The notes below the pieces were generated by a model. It did no database searches, was not told the DNA's origin, and was given only the letters and a program-made list of their open reading frames with translations. 46,688 nt of DNA from positions 1 through 46,688 of the forward strand of contig JALHMO010000035.1 in the NCBI GenBank assembly GCA_022844015.1, in the 5' to 3' direction. This DNA comes from Reyranella sp. Lineage in GTDB: Bacteria; Pseudomonadota; Alphaproteobacteria; Reyranellales; Reyranellaceae. Both the position numbers and the translations under genes were made by a program. Positions 9,990 through 20,938 of the stretch are shown in pieces (the stretch's first letter is position 1; each line of letters starts with the position of its first letter).

Positions 9990-11705
9990 TCACGAACTGC
10001 TCAATCGGCCCGCCAGGGCCTCCGTCATGGCCGAGAACACACCCGTCCAGTCGTCCTGCGACGACTGCCGGAACAGCCGCATCGTCGGGTACCAGGGGCT
10101 GTCCGGCCGATCGAGCAGCCAGCGCCATTCGGCGGCATGCTGCAGCGCCAGCCAGACCGGCCGTCCCAGCGCGCCGGCGAGATGGGCGACCGACGTGTCG
10201 GCCGTCACGACGAGATCGAGGCTCATCATGATCGCCGCCGTGTCGACAAAGCCGTCCGGCCCTTCGTCGAGGCCGTCAACAGTCTCGACCGCCATGCCGG
10301 CCGGCAGCCCCGCCAGCTGGTCGAGGCCGTCCTCCTTCTGCAGGCTGACCAGGCGCACGCCCGGCAGGCCGGCGAGCGGCGCCAGGCCTGCCAGAGGAAA
10401 CGCCCGGCCGGCATCGGTCTCGGCCTGCGGGTTGCCCTGCCAGGCGACGCCGACCTTGAAGCCGCCGGCGCCGAGGCGCCCCTGCCAGGTTGCGATCCGG
10501 TCGGGTTCCGCCGCGAGATAGGGCACCGTCGCCGCAAAAGCCGTCTCGTCCGCGATGGCCAGGACGAACGGCAGGCTGAGCAGCGCGACCTGGTAGTCGA
10601 AGTGCGGCACGACGCTCGACGGAACGACCAGCTCGGCCGACGGCGACAGCGCGCGCAGCAGCCGCCTCAACCGGATCGGGACGAGAAAGACGACCCGGGC
10701 GCCGCGCGCCTCGAGCAACCCGACGAAGCGGCTGAACTGGATGGTGTCGCCGAGCCCCTGCTCGAAGTACACCAGCAGCGTCTTGCCGGCGATCGGCTCG
10801 CAGCCTGTCCATTCCGGCCCGGCGACCGGCGGGCGCCCGACCGGCTCCTTCCGCTGCTTGCGCGCCTCGTAGAGACGCCAGCCGTTGGCGAAGTCGCCCA
10901 TCAGGAGGGTGGCTGCCGCCTTGTTCCATTTGGCATCGCCATAGTCCGGCTTGAGCGCGACGGCCCGGTCGTAGCTCGCGACGGCGTCGCCGGGCCGTCG
11001 GAGGTCGAGCAGCGCATTGCCGTGGTTGCAGTGCGCCTCGGCGAAATCGGGGCTGGCGGCGATCGCCCGCTCGTAGCTCGCGAGCGCGAGCGCGCTCCTC
11101 CTCAGCAGGCGCAGGGCATTGCCCCGGTTGTTCAGCACCTTGGCATGGTCCGGCTGGAGGGCGATCACCCGGTCGCAACAGGCGATGGCTTCCTCGGGGC
11201 GCTTCAGGTCGAGCAGCGCGACGGCGCTGTTGACCAGCGCCCGGACGTAGTCGGGCTTCAGCGCGAGGGCCGCCTGGTAGCTCGCCAGCGCGTCGGCGGG
11301 GCGGCCGAGATCGAGCAGGCTGTTGCCCCGATTGCAGTGCGCGCCGGCGGAACGCGGGTCGAGCGCCAGCGCCCTGTCGTAGCTCGTGATCGCCTCTTCC
11401 GTCCTCTCCAGGTCGCGCAGCACGTTGCCGAGATTGTAGTGCGCCGTGGCATCGCGCGGCTGCACCGCGAGCGCCCGCCCGATCAGGTCGACAGCCTCGT
11501 CGCGCTGGCCGGTCTGCGCCATGATCGTGCCCAGGAGGTGCAGGGCGTCGAAGTTGCGCGGCTGCCCGCGCAGCACCTGCTCGTAGAGCGCGCGCGCCTC
11601 GGCGAGCTTGCCGCCGCGATGGAGGACCACGGCGCGTTGCAGCAGGGCGGCGACATCGCCCGGCCTGGGTGCCGACGATGCACCTCTGGATGCCGGCGGG
11701 GTCAC
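9990..11705 (-). CDS. TPR repeat protein with C-terminal glycosyltransferase-like domain
   Basis: This 571-residue protein carries about eight tetratricopeptide repeats in its first half, with units such as AHCNRGNSLLDLGRPADALA. A domain follows from about 330 to the end that resembles ADP-heptose-type (GT9/GT-B) glycosyltransferases: VYFEQGLGDTIQFSRF, KVGVAWQGNP and TADTSVAHLAGALGRPVW. Such fusions are common in alphaproteobacteria and are thought to glycosylate surface structures; acceptor and donor are unknown. I chose the GTG at 11705, which overlaps the stop of the upstream receiver-cyclase gene by 4 bases (GTGA), so the two are probably co-translated. An open frame continues upstream but has no protein-like sequence. 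Confidence 0.83.
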   Translation of the reverse strand: MTPPASRGASSAPRPGDVAALLQRAVVLHRGGKLAEARALYEQVLRGQPRNFDALHLLGTIMAQTGQRDEAVDLIGRALAVQPRDATAHYNLGNVLRDLERTEEAITSYDRALALDPRSAGAHCNRGNSLLDLGRPADALASYQAALALKPDYVRALVNSAVALLDLKRPEEAIACCDRVIALQPDHAKVLNNRGNALRLLRRSALALASYERAIAASPDFAEAHCNHGNALLDLRRPGDAVASYDRAVALKPDYGDAKWNKAAATLLMGDFANGWRLYEARKQRKEPVGRPPVAGPEWTGCEPIAGKTLLVYFEQGLGDTIQFSRFVGLLEARGARVVFLVPIRLRRLLRALSPSAELVVPSSVVPHFDYQVALLSLPFVLAIADETAFAATVPYLAAEPDRIATWQGRLGAGGFKVGVAWQGNPQAETDAGRAFPLAGLAPLAGLPGVRLVSLQKEDGLDQLAGLPAGMAVETVDGLDEGPDGFVDTAAIMMSLDLVVTADTSVAHLAGALGRPVWLALQHAAEWRWLLDRPDSPWYPTMRLFRQSSQDDWTGVFSAMTEALAGRLSSS

Positions 11706-12796
11706 GGCCGCAGCGCCCGCAGGTTGACCACCGACACCGGGCGGCTCATGCCGCGGATCGTGCGCTCGCCCAATTCCTCGACCTCGGCGGTGTCCTCGAC
11801 CGCGGCGGCGAGGCGGCCGCTCACCAGGATCTGTCCGTCGGTGGCGTCGGCACAGAGCCGCGCCGCGAGATTGATGACCGCGCCGATCGCCGTGTAGTCG
11901 AAGCGGTCCTCGAAGCCGATGCGCCCCAGCGTGGCATAGCCTTGCGCCATGCCGAGGCCGATGCCGAGCTGATGGCCCCGGCGCTTCCAGGTCGGCACGA
12001 GGGCCGTTACCGCCTCGCGCATGCCGACCGCCAGGCGCGCGGCGCGCTGCGGCGCATCGTGGCACGGCAGGGGATCGTTGAAGAACACCAGCATGCCGTC
12101 GCCGGTGAATCGGTCGAGCGTGCCCTCGTGGTGGCGGATCAGCGGGCCGACCGCGCCGTGGTACTCGGCCAGCACCGCCATGATGTCCTCCGGCTCGGCG
12201 GTCTCGGAGAACGCCGTGAAGCCGCGCAGGTCGCAGAACAGCGCGACGATCTCGCGGCGATGGTTCTCCAGCACCTTCTCCTCGCCGCCCGAGACGATCG
12301 CCTGGGCGAGCTGCGGCGCCAGGAAGCGGCGCAGCCGGCCGACCCGCTCGAGCTCCTCGACCTGGGCCTTCACCTTGGCCTCGAGGCCACGGTTCAGCGC
12401 CTGCACCTCGTCGTGCAGCGCCTTGATGCGCAGCATGGCGCGCACCCGCGCGACCAGCGCGCCATGGTCGATCGGCTTGGTGAGATAGTCGTCGCCGCCC
12501 GCATCGAGGCCGGCCACCACGTCGGCCTGGCCCGCCCGCGCCGTCACCAGGATTACCGGGATGAAGGGCAGCGCGCCGTTTGCCTTGAGGCGGCGCACGA
12601 CCTCGAGCCCGTCGACCTTGGGCATCATGATGTCGAGCAGGATCAGGTCGGGCAGCAGCTCGGGCACGCACGCCAGCGCCTCCTCGCCGTCGCTCGCCGT
12701 GACGACGTCGTAGCCCAGCGCCGCGAGGCGCATGCGCAGGATCTCGACGTTGTCGGCGACGTCGTCGACCACCAGGATTCGCGCCGGCGTCCGCAT
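11702..12796 (-). CDS. Response regulator fused to class III adenylate/guanylate cyclase
   Basis: This is a 364-residue protein. Residues 1-125 form a receiver domain (ILVVDDVADN, phosphoacceptor D55 in LILLDIMMPK, and the conserved lysine in YLTKPID). A coiled linker (about 135-170) leads to a class III nucleotide cyclase domain with both metal-binding aspartate motifs (ALFCDLRGFTAFSE and FTGDGMLVFFNDP) and the DYTAIGAVINLAARL segment. It probably makes a cyclic nucleotide when phosphorylated. The start at 12796 begins exactly at the receiver domain; an upstream in-frame ATG (12943) would translate a dispersed repeat and is rejected. The partner kinase is likely the one at 13448-15805. Confidence 0.87.
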   Translation of the reverse strand: MRTPARILVVDDVADNVEILRMRLAALGYDVVTASDGEEALACVPELLPDLILLDIMMPKVDGLEVVRRLKANGALPFIPVILVTARAGQADVVAGLDAGGDDYLTKPIDHGALVARVRAMLRIKALHDEVQALNRGLEAKVKAQVEELERVGRLRRFLAPQLAQAIVSGGEEKVLENHRREIVALFCDLRGFTAFSETAEPEDIMAVLAEYHGAVGPLIRHHEGTLDRFTGDGMLVFFNDPLPCHDAPQRAARLAVGMREAVTALVPTWKRRGHQLGIGLGMAQGYATLGRIGFEDRFDYTAIGAVINLAARLCADATDGQILVSGRLAAAVEDTAEVEELGERTIRGMSRPVSVVNLRALRP

Positions 12797-13085
12797 CAGC
12801 CGCTCATGCCGACGCGAGCGCGCCGCTGACAGGCGCCAGCTTTTTGCCGCACGAACAAAGTCCTCATCCTGAGGAGGTCGCGTAGCGGCCGTCTCGAAGG
12901 ATAGGCGACACACGAGTACGTCGGAAAAGCGGCGTCGCAGCACCGTGTCTGTTGTCCACCCTTCGAGACGCGGCCCTCTGGGCCGCTCCTCGGGGCGAGG
13001 CTTTTGGTAATGCCTGAGATCGCCGCACCGGTGGTGGAGTAAACTCCGCCACCGGTGGCGCGCTCGCAGCCATGCGCCTCGGCCG
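12797..13085. repeat. Intergenic repeat copy and hairpin
   Basis: At 12861-13000 lies a copy of a roughly 140-bp element whose two ends are inverted: CCTCATCCTGAGGAGG and CGTCTCGAAGGAT on the left, CCTTCGAGACGCGGCC and a GAGG end on the right. The same core occurs in the 185-bp element at 32818-33002. A separate hairpin, 13028-13055, has 13-bp arms (CCGGTGGTGGAGT, loop AA, with one G-T mismatch). The sequence GTGGCGCGCTC at 13055-13065 also occurs at 289-299 and 5543-5553. No gene is seen. Confidence 0.75.
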
Positions 13086-13447
13086 TCATCCGATGATGCT
13101 CCGCACCTTGGCCAGCATCTGGCGCGGGCTGTAGGGCTTGGCGATGTAGTCGTCGCAGCCGGCGGCGCGCGCCTTGTCCTCGTCGCCGGACAGCGCGTAG
13201 GAGGTCACGGCGATGACCGGGATCGCCGCGAGGGCCGGGTCGGCCTTGATGCGCCGCGTCGCCTCGTAGCCGTCCATGACCGGCATCTGGATGTCCATGA
13301 GGATCAGGTCGGGCCGGTGCTCGGCCGCCTTGACGACGCCTTCGGCGCCGTCGTGCGCCTCGATCATCTCGTAGCCCGCCATGCCGAGCAGGTCGCGCAG
13401 GATCTGGCGATTGTCCTCGGTATCCTCGACGACGAGAATCTTCTTGC

Positions 13448-13451
<4 letters not shown>
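13086..13451 (-). CDS. Single-domain response regulator, DivK-like
   Basis: This 121-residue protein is a stand-alone receiver domain (KKILVVEDTEDNRQILRDLL) with phosphoacceptor D53 (LILMDIQMPVMDG), a conserved T/S switch region (VIAVTSYAL) and lysine in YIAKPYSPRQM. It lacks an output domain, so it must relay phosphate or bind a partner, as DivK and CpdR do. Its start overlaps the stop of the histidine kinase gene by 4 bases (ATGA), which strongly implies they work together. Calling it DivK itself is not justified, because DivK lies elsewhere in most alphaproteobacteria. Confidence 0.88.
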
Positions 13452-15805
<2,354 letters not shown>

Positions 15806-16243
15806 CCGCCGTGCTCAGCCGCTCGGCGCGGGTCGGCAGGCGCGCGATCGAGCTGGTGCCATTGCCTCATCGATGGTCGGTGTCCATCCGGTCGGGCAGT
15901 GTAGGGCCGGCGGCCGCCTTTTTCGAGGGCGGTGCCGAGGCGCGTCTCCGCCGGGTAGCGCGCCACGAACGGGAAACCTGAGCAATGGTCCCTCGCTGCG
16001 CTCGGGCAGGGCATTCGCGTACGCCGACTTCTCCGTCATCCCGAGCGAAGGCGCCCGAAGGGCGGCGTAGTCGAGGGACCTTTCTTGCCGATGCAAAAAC
16101 AAGAAAGGTCCCTCCACTGCGCCTCGCTGCGCTCGGCTCCGGTCGGGATGACGGACTTTTTCCATAGGCGAATGCCCTGCCCGAGCGAGGGAGAGGACCT
16201 CGGGAACGGACCGCGCCATGGCGACAGCGCTGATCGGGACTGG
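15806..16243. repeat. Intergenic region with hairpin element, family A copy 1
   Basis: No gene is supported here. A compact inverted-repeat element occupies about 16000-16188. Its outer arms are GCTCGGGCAGGGCATTCGC (left, from about 16000) and the complement GCGAATGCCCTGCCCGAGC (right, ending about 16188). Inner arms at 16033-16154 run from CCGTCATCCC to GGGATGACGG. A central stem pairs GAGGGACCTTTCTT (16073-16086) with AAGAAAGGTCCCTC (16101-16114). Related copies are at 24034-24165, 35283-35479 and 41533-41655. Confidence 0.85.
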
Positions 16244-16939
16244 TCACGTGGCCAGCGCCGCCAGGATGACGTCGGGCGCGTCGGTGATGATGCAGTCGGC
16301 GCCCATGGCAACGAGCGCGCGCGCCTCGACCGGGTCGTTGATGGTGTAGACGCCGAGCAGGTAGCCGGCGCGCTTGATGTCGTGCGCCCACAGGGCCCCG
16401 AGCCTGCGGCCGTTGACATTGAGGCCGATCGCGCCGACCGCCTGCGCCCGGGCGTGCCAGTCCGGCACCTGCTCGGCCAGCAGCAGCGCGCGGGCGTACT
16501 CCGGTGCCCTGTCGCGGGCCGCCGCCAGCGAGCGATCCTCGAAGCTCGACAGCAGCGGCGCCGGCAGGTGGGCCGGCCAGCACCGGCGCAGCGTCTCGAC
16601 CGCCGCCCTCGCCGTCTCGGCCGCGCGGCCTGGACAGGGCTTGATCTCGACGTTGCAGCCGAGGCCGAGCTCGCCCAGGCAGGCGATCGCCTCCTCGAAG
16701 GTCGGCACGCCGGCGGGCAGGCCGGCACGATCGGTGTCGATCGCCAGCCGGTCGACCCCGGTCGTGCGCGCGAACGACTCGTCGTGCAGCACGATGGGCA
16801 GGCCGTCGCGGGTCGTCTTGACGTCGAGCTCGACCCACGTCGCGCCGCGCCGCCGGGCTTCGCGAAACGACTCGAGCGTGTTCTCCGGCGCATACGCGGC
16901 CGCACCGCGATGACCCACCACATTCGGCAGTTGCAGCAT
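16244..16939 (-). CDS. Glycerophosphodiester phosphodiesterase
   Basis: This 231-residue protein is a GDPD-family enzyme that hydrolyses glycerophosphodiesters to glycerol-3-phosphate and an alcohol. The HRG...PENT signature (GHRGAAAYAPENTLESF), the acidic metal ligands (VELDVKTTRDG), the second catalytic His (IVLHDESFARTTG) and the EIK motif (NVEIKPCPG) are all present. The C-terminal barrel end (GVYTINDP, GADCIITDAPDVI) is complete. There is no signal peptide, so it is cytoplasmic and UgpQ-like. Its product, or the imported diesters, link it functionally to ugpBAEC about 6 kb away. I start it at ATG 16939, because longer frames upstream overlap the divergent SDR gene. Confidence 0.9.
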   Translation of the reverse strand: MLQLPNVVGHRGAAAYAPENTLESFREARRRGATWVELDVKTTRDGLPIVLHDESFARTTGVDRLAIDTDRAGLPAGVPTFEEAIACLGELGLGCNVEIKPCPGRAAETARAAVETLRRCWPAHLPAPLLSSFEDRSLAAARDRAPEYARALLLAEQVPDWHARAQAVGAIGLNVNGRRLGALWAHDIKRAGYLLGVYTINDPVEARALVAMGADCIITDAPDVILAALAT

Positions 16940-16978
16940 TTGCCCTGGCACCGTTAAGTCAGCGCGCCGCGATAGACC

Positions 16979-17755
16979 ATGACCCCCGCCCTGTCGACCT
17001 TCCCCGATCGCTTCCGTCTCGACGGCCGCACCGCCCTGGTGACCGGCTCGGCGCGCGGGCTCGGCTGGGAGATGGCCAAGGGCCTCGCCGAGGCCGGCGC
17101 CCGGGTGCTGCTGCATGGCCGCTCGGCCGAGCGCCTGGCGCCCCGCCTGGCCGAGCTGCAGGCGGCCGGCCGTGACGCCGGCACGTTGGTGTTCGACATG
17201 AGCGACCGCACCACCATGGCCGCCGCGCTGGCCGGCGCCGGCCCGGTCGACATCCTGATCCACAATGTCGGCGAGCGCGACCGCCGGCCGATCCGGGAGA
17301 TCGAGCCCGAGGCGTTCGCCCGCCTGATCGACGTCGACCTGGTCGCCGCCCATGCCCTGGTGCACCTGGTCATGCCGGGCATGATCGAGCGCGGCTGGGG
17401 CCGGCTGATCCTGGTGACCTCGATCGTGGCGTCGCTGGCCAGCCCGGGCAGCGCCTCCTACACCGCGGCCAAGGGCGGCCTGGCCGCGCTGACGCGGGTG
17501 CTGGCGACCGAGCTCGGCGCCACCGGCATCACCGCCAACGCCCTCTCGCCGGGCTTCTTCGCCACCGAGACCAACCTGCCGCTGGCCGCGACCCCGGCCG
17601 GCGCCCGCCTGCGCGAGCGCTGCCCGGCCAAGCGCTGGGCCGAGCCGTGGGAGATCGCCGGCGCCGCCGTCTTCCTCGCCTCGCCGGCGGCGGCCTACGT
17701 CAACGGCCACACGCTGATCGTCGACGGCGGCGTGTCGGCGAGCTACCTCGCCTGA
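16979..17755 (+). CDS. SDR family NAD(P)-dependent oxidoreductase
   Basis: This 258-residue classical short-chain dehydrogenase has the TGSARGLG nucleotide-binding motif (about 22-29), an HNVGERDR segment in place of NNAG, and a Ser-Tyr-Lys catalytic set (SIVASLASPGSASYTAAKGG). The C-terminus shows LSPGFFATETN and a usual ending (VNGHTLIVDGGVSA). It resembles gluconate 5-dehydrogenase/3-oxoacyl reductase-like members, but the substrate cannot be assigned. It diverges from the GDPD gene with only 39 bases between the starts, so the two probably share a promoter region. Confidence 0.88.
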   Translation: MTPALSTFPDRFRLDGRTALVTGSARGLGWEMAKGLAEAGARVLLHGRSAERLAPRLAELQAAGRDAGTLVFDMSDRTTMAAALAGAGPVDILIHNVGERDRRPIREIEPEAFARLIDVDLVAAHALVHLVMPGMIERGWGRLILVTSIVASLASPGSASYTAAKGGLAALTRVLATELGATGITANALSPGFFATETNLPLAATPAGARLRERCPAKRWAEPWEIAGAAVFLASPAAAYVNGHTLIVDGGVSASYLA

Positions 17756-17807
17756 CGGCCGGCGTCGGCGCGACCGGATGGTCATGGCGGGGAGCATCGC
17801 ACCCCAC

Positions 17808-18380
17808 TCAGTGGCGGCCGTGGCCGCCGTGGGGCGGCGCCGCCGGCGCGCCCTGGCCGTAGCCGCGCAGCGCGGCGTAGCGGGCGATCTGCTGCGGCGT
17901 CAGCAGGTCGGCCATCGCGAGATGATATTCGAGATGCGTCGCCCGCAGGTCGCCCTGCAGGGCGGCGACGTCGCGCACGCCGTCGCGCAGGCTGGCCGCG
18001 GTCACGCTGCGCGCGGCGAACTGCCGGTCGAGCGCGCCCTCGGCGGCGATCAGCCGGGCGCCCAGCGCCTGGGCTTGCGCCTTCATGGCCTCGAACAGGG
18101 CCTGGGTCCGCTCGCGCTGCGCGGGCGTGAGGCCGAGCGGCTCGGCGAGCTCCAGCACATGCAGTGGCCCGGGATAGCCGTTCAACTCGGCGGCCAGCGC
18201 CAGGCCCATGCCGCGTCCCGCCTCGAGGTCGGCGATCTGCTGCGCCGACAAGGCCTTGAGCGGCCGCTGCTCGTGGCCGGTGTAGGGGTGCTGCCCCTGC
18301 TGCGATCCCGCCGCCTGGGGAAGCATCAGTAGGGCCGCCACGGCCATGAGGATCCCGCGCAGCTTGTTGTTGCACTCCAT
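17808..18380 (-). CDS. Spy/CpxP-like periplasmic protein
   Basis: This is a 190-residue exported protein. The signal peptide (about 8-27, ILMAVAALLMLPQAAGS) is followed by a helical body with the repeated LTxxQ motif of the Spy/CpxP family (LTPAQRERTQALFEAM and LTPQQIARYAALRGYG). The C-terminus is His/Gly rich (PPHGGHGRH). Family members are envelope chaperones or metal-responsive proteins. An AGGAGGAGA ribosome site 8 bases before the ATG at 18380 decides the start over a longer reading. Confidence 0.75.
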   Translation of the reverse strand: MECNNKLRGILMAVAALLMLPQAAGSQQGQHPYTGHEQRPLKALSAQQIADLEAGRGMGLALAAELNGYPGPLHVLELAEPLGLTPAQRERTQALFEAMKAQAQALGARLIAAEGALDRQFAARSVTAASLRDGVRDVAALQGDLRATHLEYHLAMADLLTPQQIARYAALRGYGQGAPAAPPHGGHGRH

Positions 18381-19232
18381 ATGAACTATCTCCTCCTGCA
18401 GATACACGGTGTTTCCCACATGGATAACCGGGCGAAACGCTCGCACTCTCTGCGGCGTCCACTCGTAAGGCTTTGATTCAACAAACGAAAAACGCCTTGC
18501 CTCGCCCGGCTCGACGGCACCTGGGCGGCCCGATCAGGGAAAATTATCAGGGAATTGCTCGCACCAGAGCAGGGAATTTCGGGAATCCGAGCAGGGAAGC
18601 CGAAGCACTGACCAGCGAACCCGGCGCATCGGGCAGACGCCGGCCCACGCCACGGCGGGCGGCGAGCGGCGACCGCCGTGCCGAAAAAGTAAAACGACGG
18701 TCTTTTCTTGCGGTCGGTGCGGTCGCTTGCGGTCGCATCGGTTGGGATCAAGGGGTTGGCGCGACCGCAAGAGACCGTTTGGCGAGGCTGGTGCGGTCGC
18801 AGCCGCCGTCTTGCGGTCGCAGCCATCCGATGCCCGCTCCGTCGCATTGTCGCCTCCTCCTTCCGGGAGCGGCCGCGGAGAGTCGGCCGGGACTCTTGCG
18901 TGATTTGCGTCCCTGCGTCATCGGCCCTTGAAATCAAGGGCTTGGCCGCGACGCACCGAAGTGGCGTCGTGTCGGCGCTGGGTCGGCTCGTCTGGGTCAT
19001 GGCGATCACGATGATGTCCCTGGGTTTGCCCGCGGTTCCACCGTGCGCGATATCAGGGCACCGCACGAGCGAGCAGGCAAGCCAGCCGGGCTGGCTCACT
19101 TTTGCAGCCACCAGCTCGTTCACTCCCAGTGGCGCGCATCCAGTACATGTTCACAGAAGGGGCGCGGGAATGCGCCCAGCGCCAGAATGCCTCTATGACA
19201 ATGGACCCCGCCCACGCCATATTGCCCAAGTC
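18381..19232. other. Gene-poor region rich in short repeats, possible mobile-element remnant
   Basis: No open frame here looks like a real protein. Between 18535 and 18600 the heptamer CAGGGAA recurs three times, next to related GGGAAT words. Between 18709 and 18820 TGCGGTCG occurs five times directly (18709, 18718, 18728, 18792, 18812) and once inverted (about 18761). A perfect hairpin, GCCCTTGA-AA-TCAAGGGC, lies near 18924-18941. This mixture is unlike the coding blocks on either side and may be the decayed edge of an integrated element; no integrase or transposase is visible. Confidence 0.5.
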
Positions 19233-19580
19233 ATGCTGTTGATCCATCGCTCGCGGCGGGCTTCGGAGGCTGTCCGGAAGGTTTCGCCGGGCGGCGAGCT
19301 GTTCGTCGCGTCGGTGGTCGTGTGCATGCTCCTCGCCTCGTTCGGCGATGCCCTCGACCCGGCCCTGTTCGGCGAGGCCGGGCTGGAGTTCGCCCTGTTC
19401 GACTTCAGCGGCGAGCTCTCCCTCCTGTCGATGCGTCACTGGAACCTGCTGCAGCTCCTGCTCGCCGGCGCCGCCGTCTCCGCCGGCCTCGCCGTGCTGC
19501 GGGTCTTCGCCGCCGCATTCTTCAAGACCCCGACCCCGGCACCCCGCCGGCCTGTCGACAAGGTACCGATAGAACTCTGA
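19233..19580 (+). CDS. Hypothetical small membrane protein
   Basis: This 115-residue frame opens at ATG 19233 and has two hydrophobic segments (about 24-42, LFVASVVVCMLLASFGDAL; about 70-95, LLLAGAAVSAGLAVLRVFAAAFF) separated by an acidic loop, with a Pro/Arg-rich tail. I do not recognise a family. The hydrophobic pattern and codon use are plausible for a real gene, and it lies just upstream of terC on the same strand. The frame is open further upstream, but that part has no protein character. Confidence 0.45.
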   Translation: MLLIHRSRRASEAVRKVSPGGELFVASVVVCMLLASFGDALDPALFGEAGLEFALFDFSGELSLLSMRHWNLLQLLLAGAAVSAGLAVLRVFAAAFFKTPTPAPRRPVDKVPIEL

Positions 19581-19655
19581 CGACACCCTGAAGCCATCGC
19601 CGACCGGTCCGACCCGACCGGCGGTTCGTCGTCATTCTTTCGTCGGAGACCCTTC

Positions 19656-20564
19656 ATGGATATCGACTTCACGTCGGGCGCCTTCTGGTCCGCGCTCCTT
19701 GCCATCGTCCTGATCGACCTCGTGCTGGCGGGCGACAACGCCCTGATCATCGGCCTCGTCGCCCGCAATCTTCCCAAGAACACCCAGCGCAAGGTCATCA
19801 TGTGGGGCACGTTCGGCGCCATCGCCGTGCGCGCCGTCATGGCCATCCTGGTCGTCTACATCCTGGCCGTGCCGGGCTTCATGCTGGCCGGCGGCCTCGC
19901 CCTGATCTGGATCGCCCGCAAGCTCCTGACCCCCGACCCCGAGCGCGACGCCGGCCACGCCGTCGCCTCCGCGCCGGCGGCGACCTTCGCCGGCGCCGTG
20001 CGCACCATCGTCGTCGCCGACGCCGTCATGGGCATCGACAACGTGCTGGGCATCGGCGGCGCGGCCCAGGGCAGCGTGGTGCTGATCGTGTTCGGCCTGA
20101 TCATCAGCGTGCCGATCATCGTCTGGGGCAGCCACCTGGTGATCCGCCTGGTCGACCGCTTCCCGTCGGTCATCCTGCTGGGCGGCACCGTGCTGGCCTG
20201 GACCGCCTACACCATGATCGTGCGCGAGCCGCTGCTGGTGGCGTGGTTCGAGGCGCATCCCGCCGGCAAGCCGCTGGTCGCCATCCTGGTGTTCGCGATC
20301 TCGCTCGCGCCCTGGTACACCGAGCGGCTTCCCGAGGCCTCGAAGCCGCTGGTCGCCCTGTTGCCAGGCATCCTGGCCTGGATGCTCTGCATCGAGGTCG
20401 CGGGATCGTACCTCCGGGTCCAGATCGACTACCTGCTGACCTCGGAAACCGGCGGCTACGCCCTCGAGGCGATCCGCTGGCTGGGCTGGCTGCCGCTCGC
20501 CGCCCTGTACCTCTGGGTGCGCGAGAGGATCGCCCTGAGCGCCCGCCGCGCGGCACGCAGCTAG
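19656..20564 (+). CDS. TerC family integral membrane protein (YjbE-like)
   Basis: This 302-residue membrane protein has about seven to nine helices and the TerC signatures LIDLVLAGDNALIIGLVARNL (near the N-terminus) and VADAVMGIDNVLGIGGAA (middle). Both carry the conserved acidic residues within membrane segments. TerC/YjbE proteins are linked to manganese export or metallation of exported proteins, and to tellurite resistance in other contexts. I looked for a manganese yybP-ykoY riboswitch upstream and did not see one. The start at 19656 immediately precedes the first helix. Confidence 0.88.
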   Translation: MDIDFTSGAFWSALLAIVLIDLVLAGDNALIIGLVARNLPKNTQRKVIMWGTFGAIAVRAVMAILVVYILAVPGFMLAGGLALIWIARKLLTPDPERDAGHAVASAPAATFAGAVRTIVVADAVMGIDNVLGIGGAAQGSVVLIVFGLIISVPIIVWGSHLVIRLVDRFPSVILLGGTVLAWTAYTMIVREPLLVAWFEAHPAGKPLVAILVFAISLAPWYTERLPEASKPLVALLPGILAWMLCIEVAGSYLRVQIDYLLTSETGGYALEAIRWLGWLPLAALYLWVRERIALSARRAARS

Positions 20565-20636
20565 ACGGGCCGCGCCCGCCCGTTGCCGCCCGCGCCGCGA
20601 CTTGCGCCGCGGGCGGTCAGCGCCTAGGACGAAACC

Positions 20637-20903
20637 ATGCGAAGAAGGCTGCTGCCGGGGCTCGTCCTTGGATTGCTGCTGTCGTCCCAGGCGCCGGCCT
20701 GGGCCGACGACATGAAATACTGCGCCGACCTGTCGGCGCTCTACCGCCGCTACCTCGGCAATTCCGCCGAGGGCAAGACCTTTCCCGACGTGACGGTCGC
20801 CAACGCCATCAACGACTGCGAGAAGGGCAACACCGCCGCCGGAATCCCGGTGCTGGAGAAGAAGCTGCGCGACGGGCGGTTCACGCTGCCGAAGCGGACC
20901 TGA
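20637..20903 (+). CDS. Small secreted hypothetical protein
   Basis: This is an 88-residue protein with a clear signal peptide (about 1-24, LVLGLLLSSQAPAWA-DD). The mature part is about 64 residues with two cysteines (KYCADLSALYRRYLG and NAINDCEKGNT) that could form a disulfide. I recall similar small periplasmic proteins in alphaproteobacteria without a known function. It follows terC by 72 bases and might be co-transcribed with it. Confidence 0.7.
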   Translation: MRRRLLPGLVLGLLLSSQAPAWADDMKYCADLSALYRRYLGNSAEGKTFPDVTVANAINDCEKGNTAAGIPVLEKKLRDGRFTLPKRT

Positions 20904-20938
20904 CGGAGGTCACGTCCCTCGGTTCGCAGTGTGACTGG

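Noticed and set aside
10000..11897. Plus-strand frame opposite the TPR protein
   Set aside because: It is an antisense shadow mirroring the TPR repeats, without recognisable domains.
11706..12671. Continuation of the TPR-glycosyltransferase frame far upstream (to 12671)
   Set aside because: The extension is an Arg/Gly/Ala-rich out-of-frame reading of the receiver-cyclase gene; the GTG at 11705 gives a clean start with a 4-base overlap.
12797..12943. N-terminal extension of the receiver-cyclase to 12943
   Set aside because: It would translate a dispersed intergenic repeat; the receiver fold begins exactly at the ATG at 12796.
15815..16219. 134-codon minus-strand frame in the kinase-GDPD gap
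   Set aside because: It is a translation of the family A hairpin repeat; similar peptides arise from each copy of the repeat.
18473..19123. Possible small proteins in both strands of the gene-poor region
   Set aside because: There is no ribosome site, no conserved domain, and the composition follows the short DNA repeats.
19581..19655. Manganese (yybP-ykoY) riboswitch before the TerC gene
   Set aside because: It was considered because such genes often carry one, but the conserved loop sequences are absent and the leader is too short.
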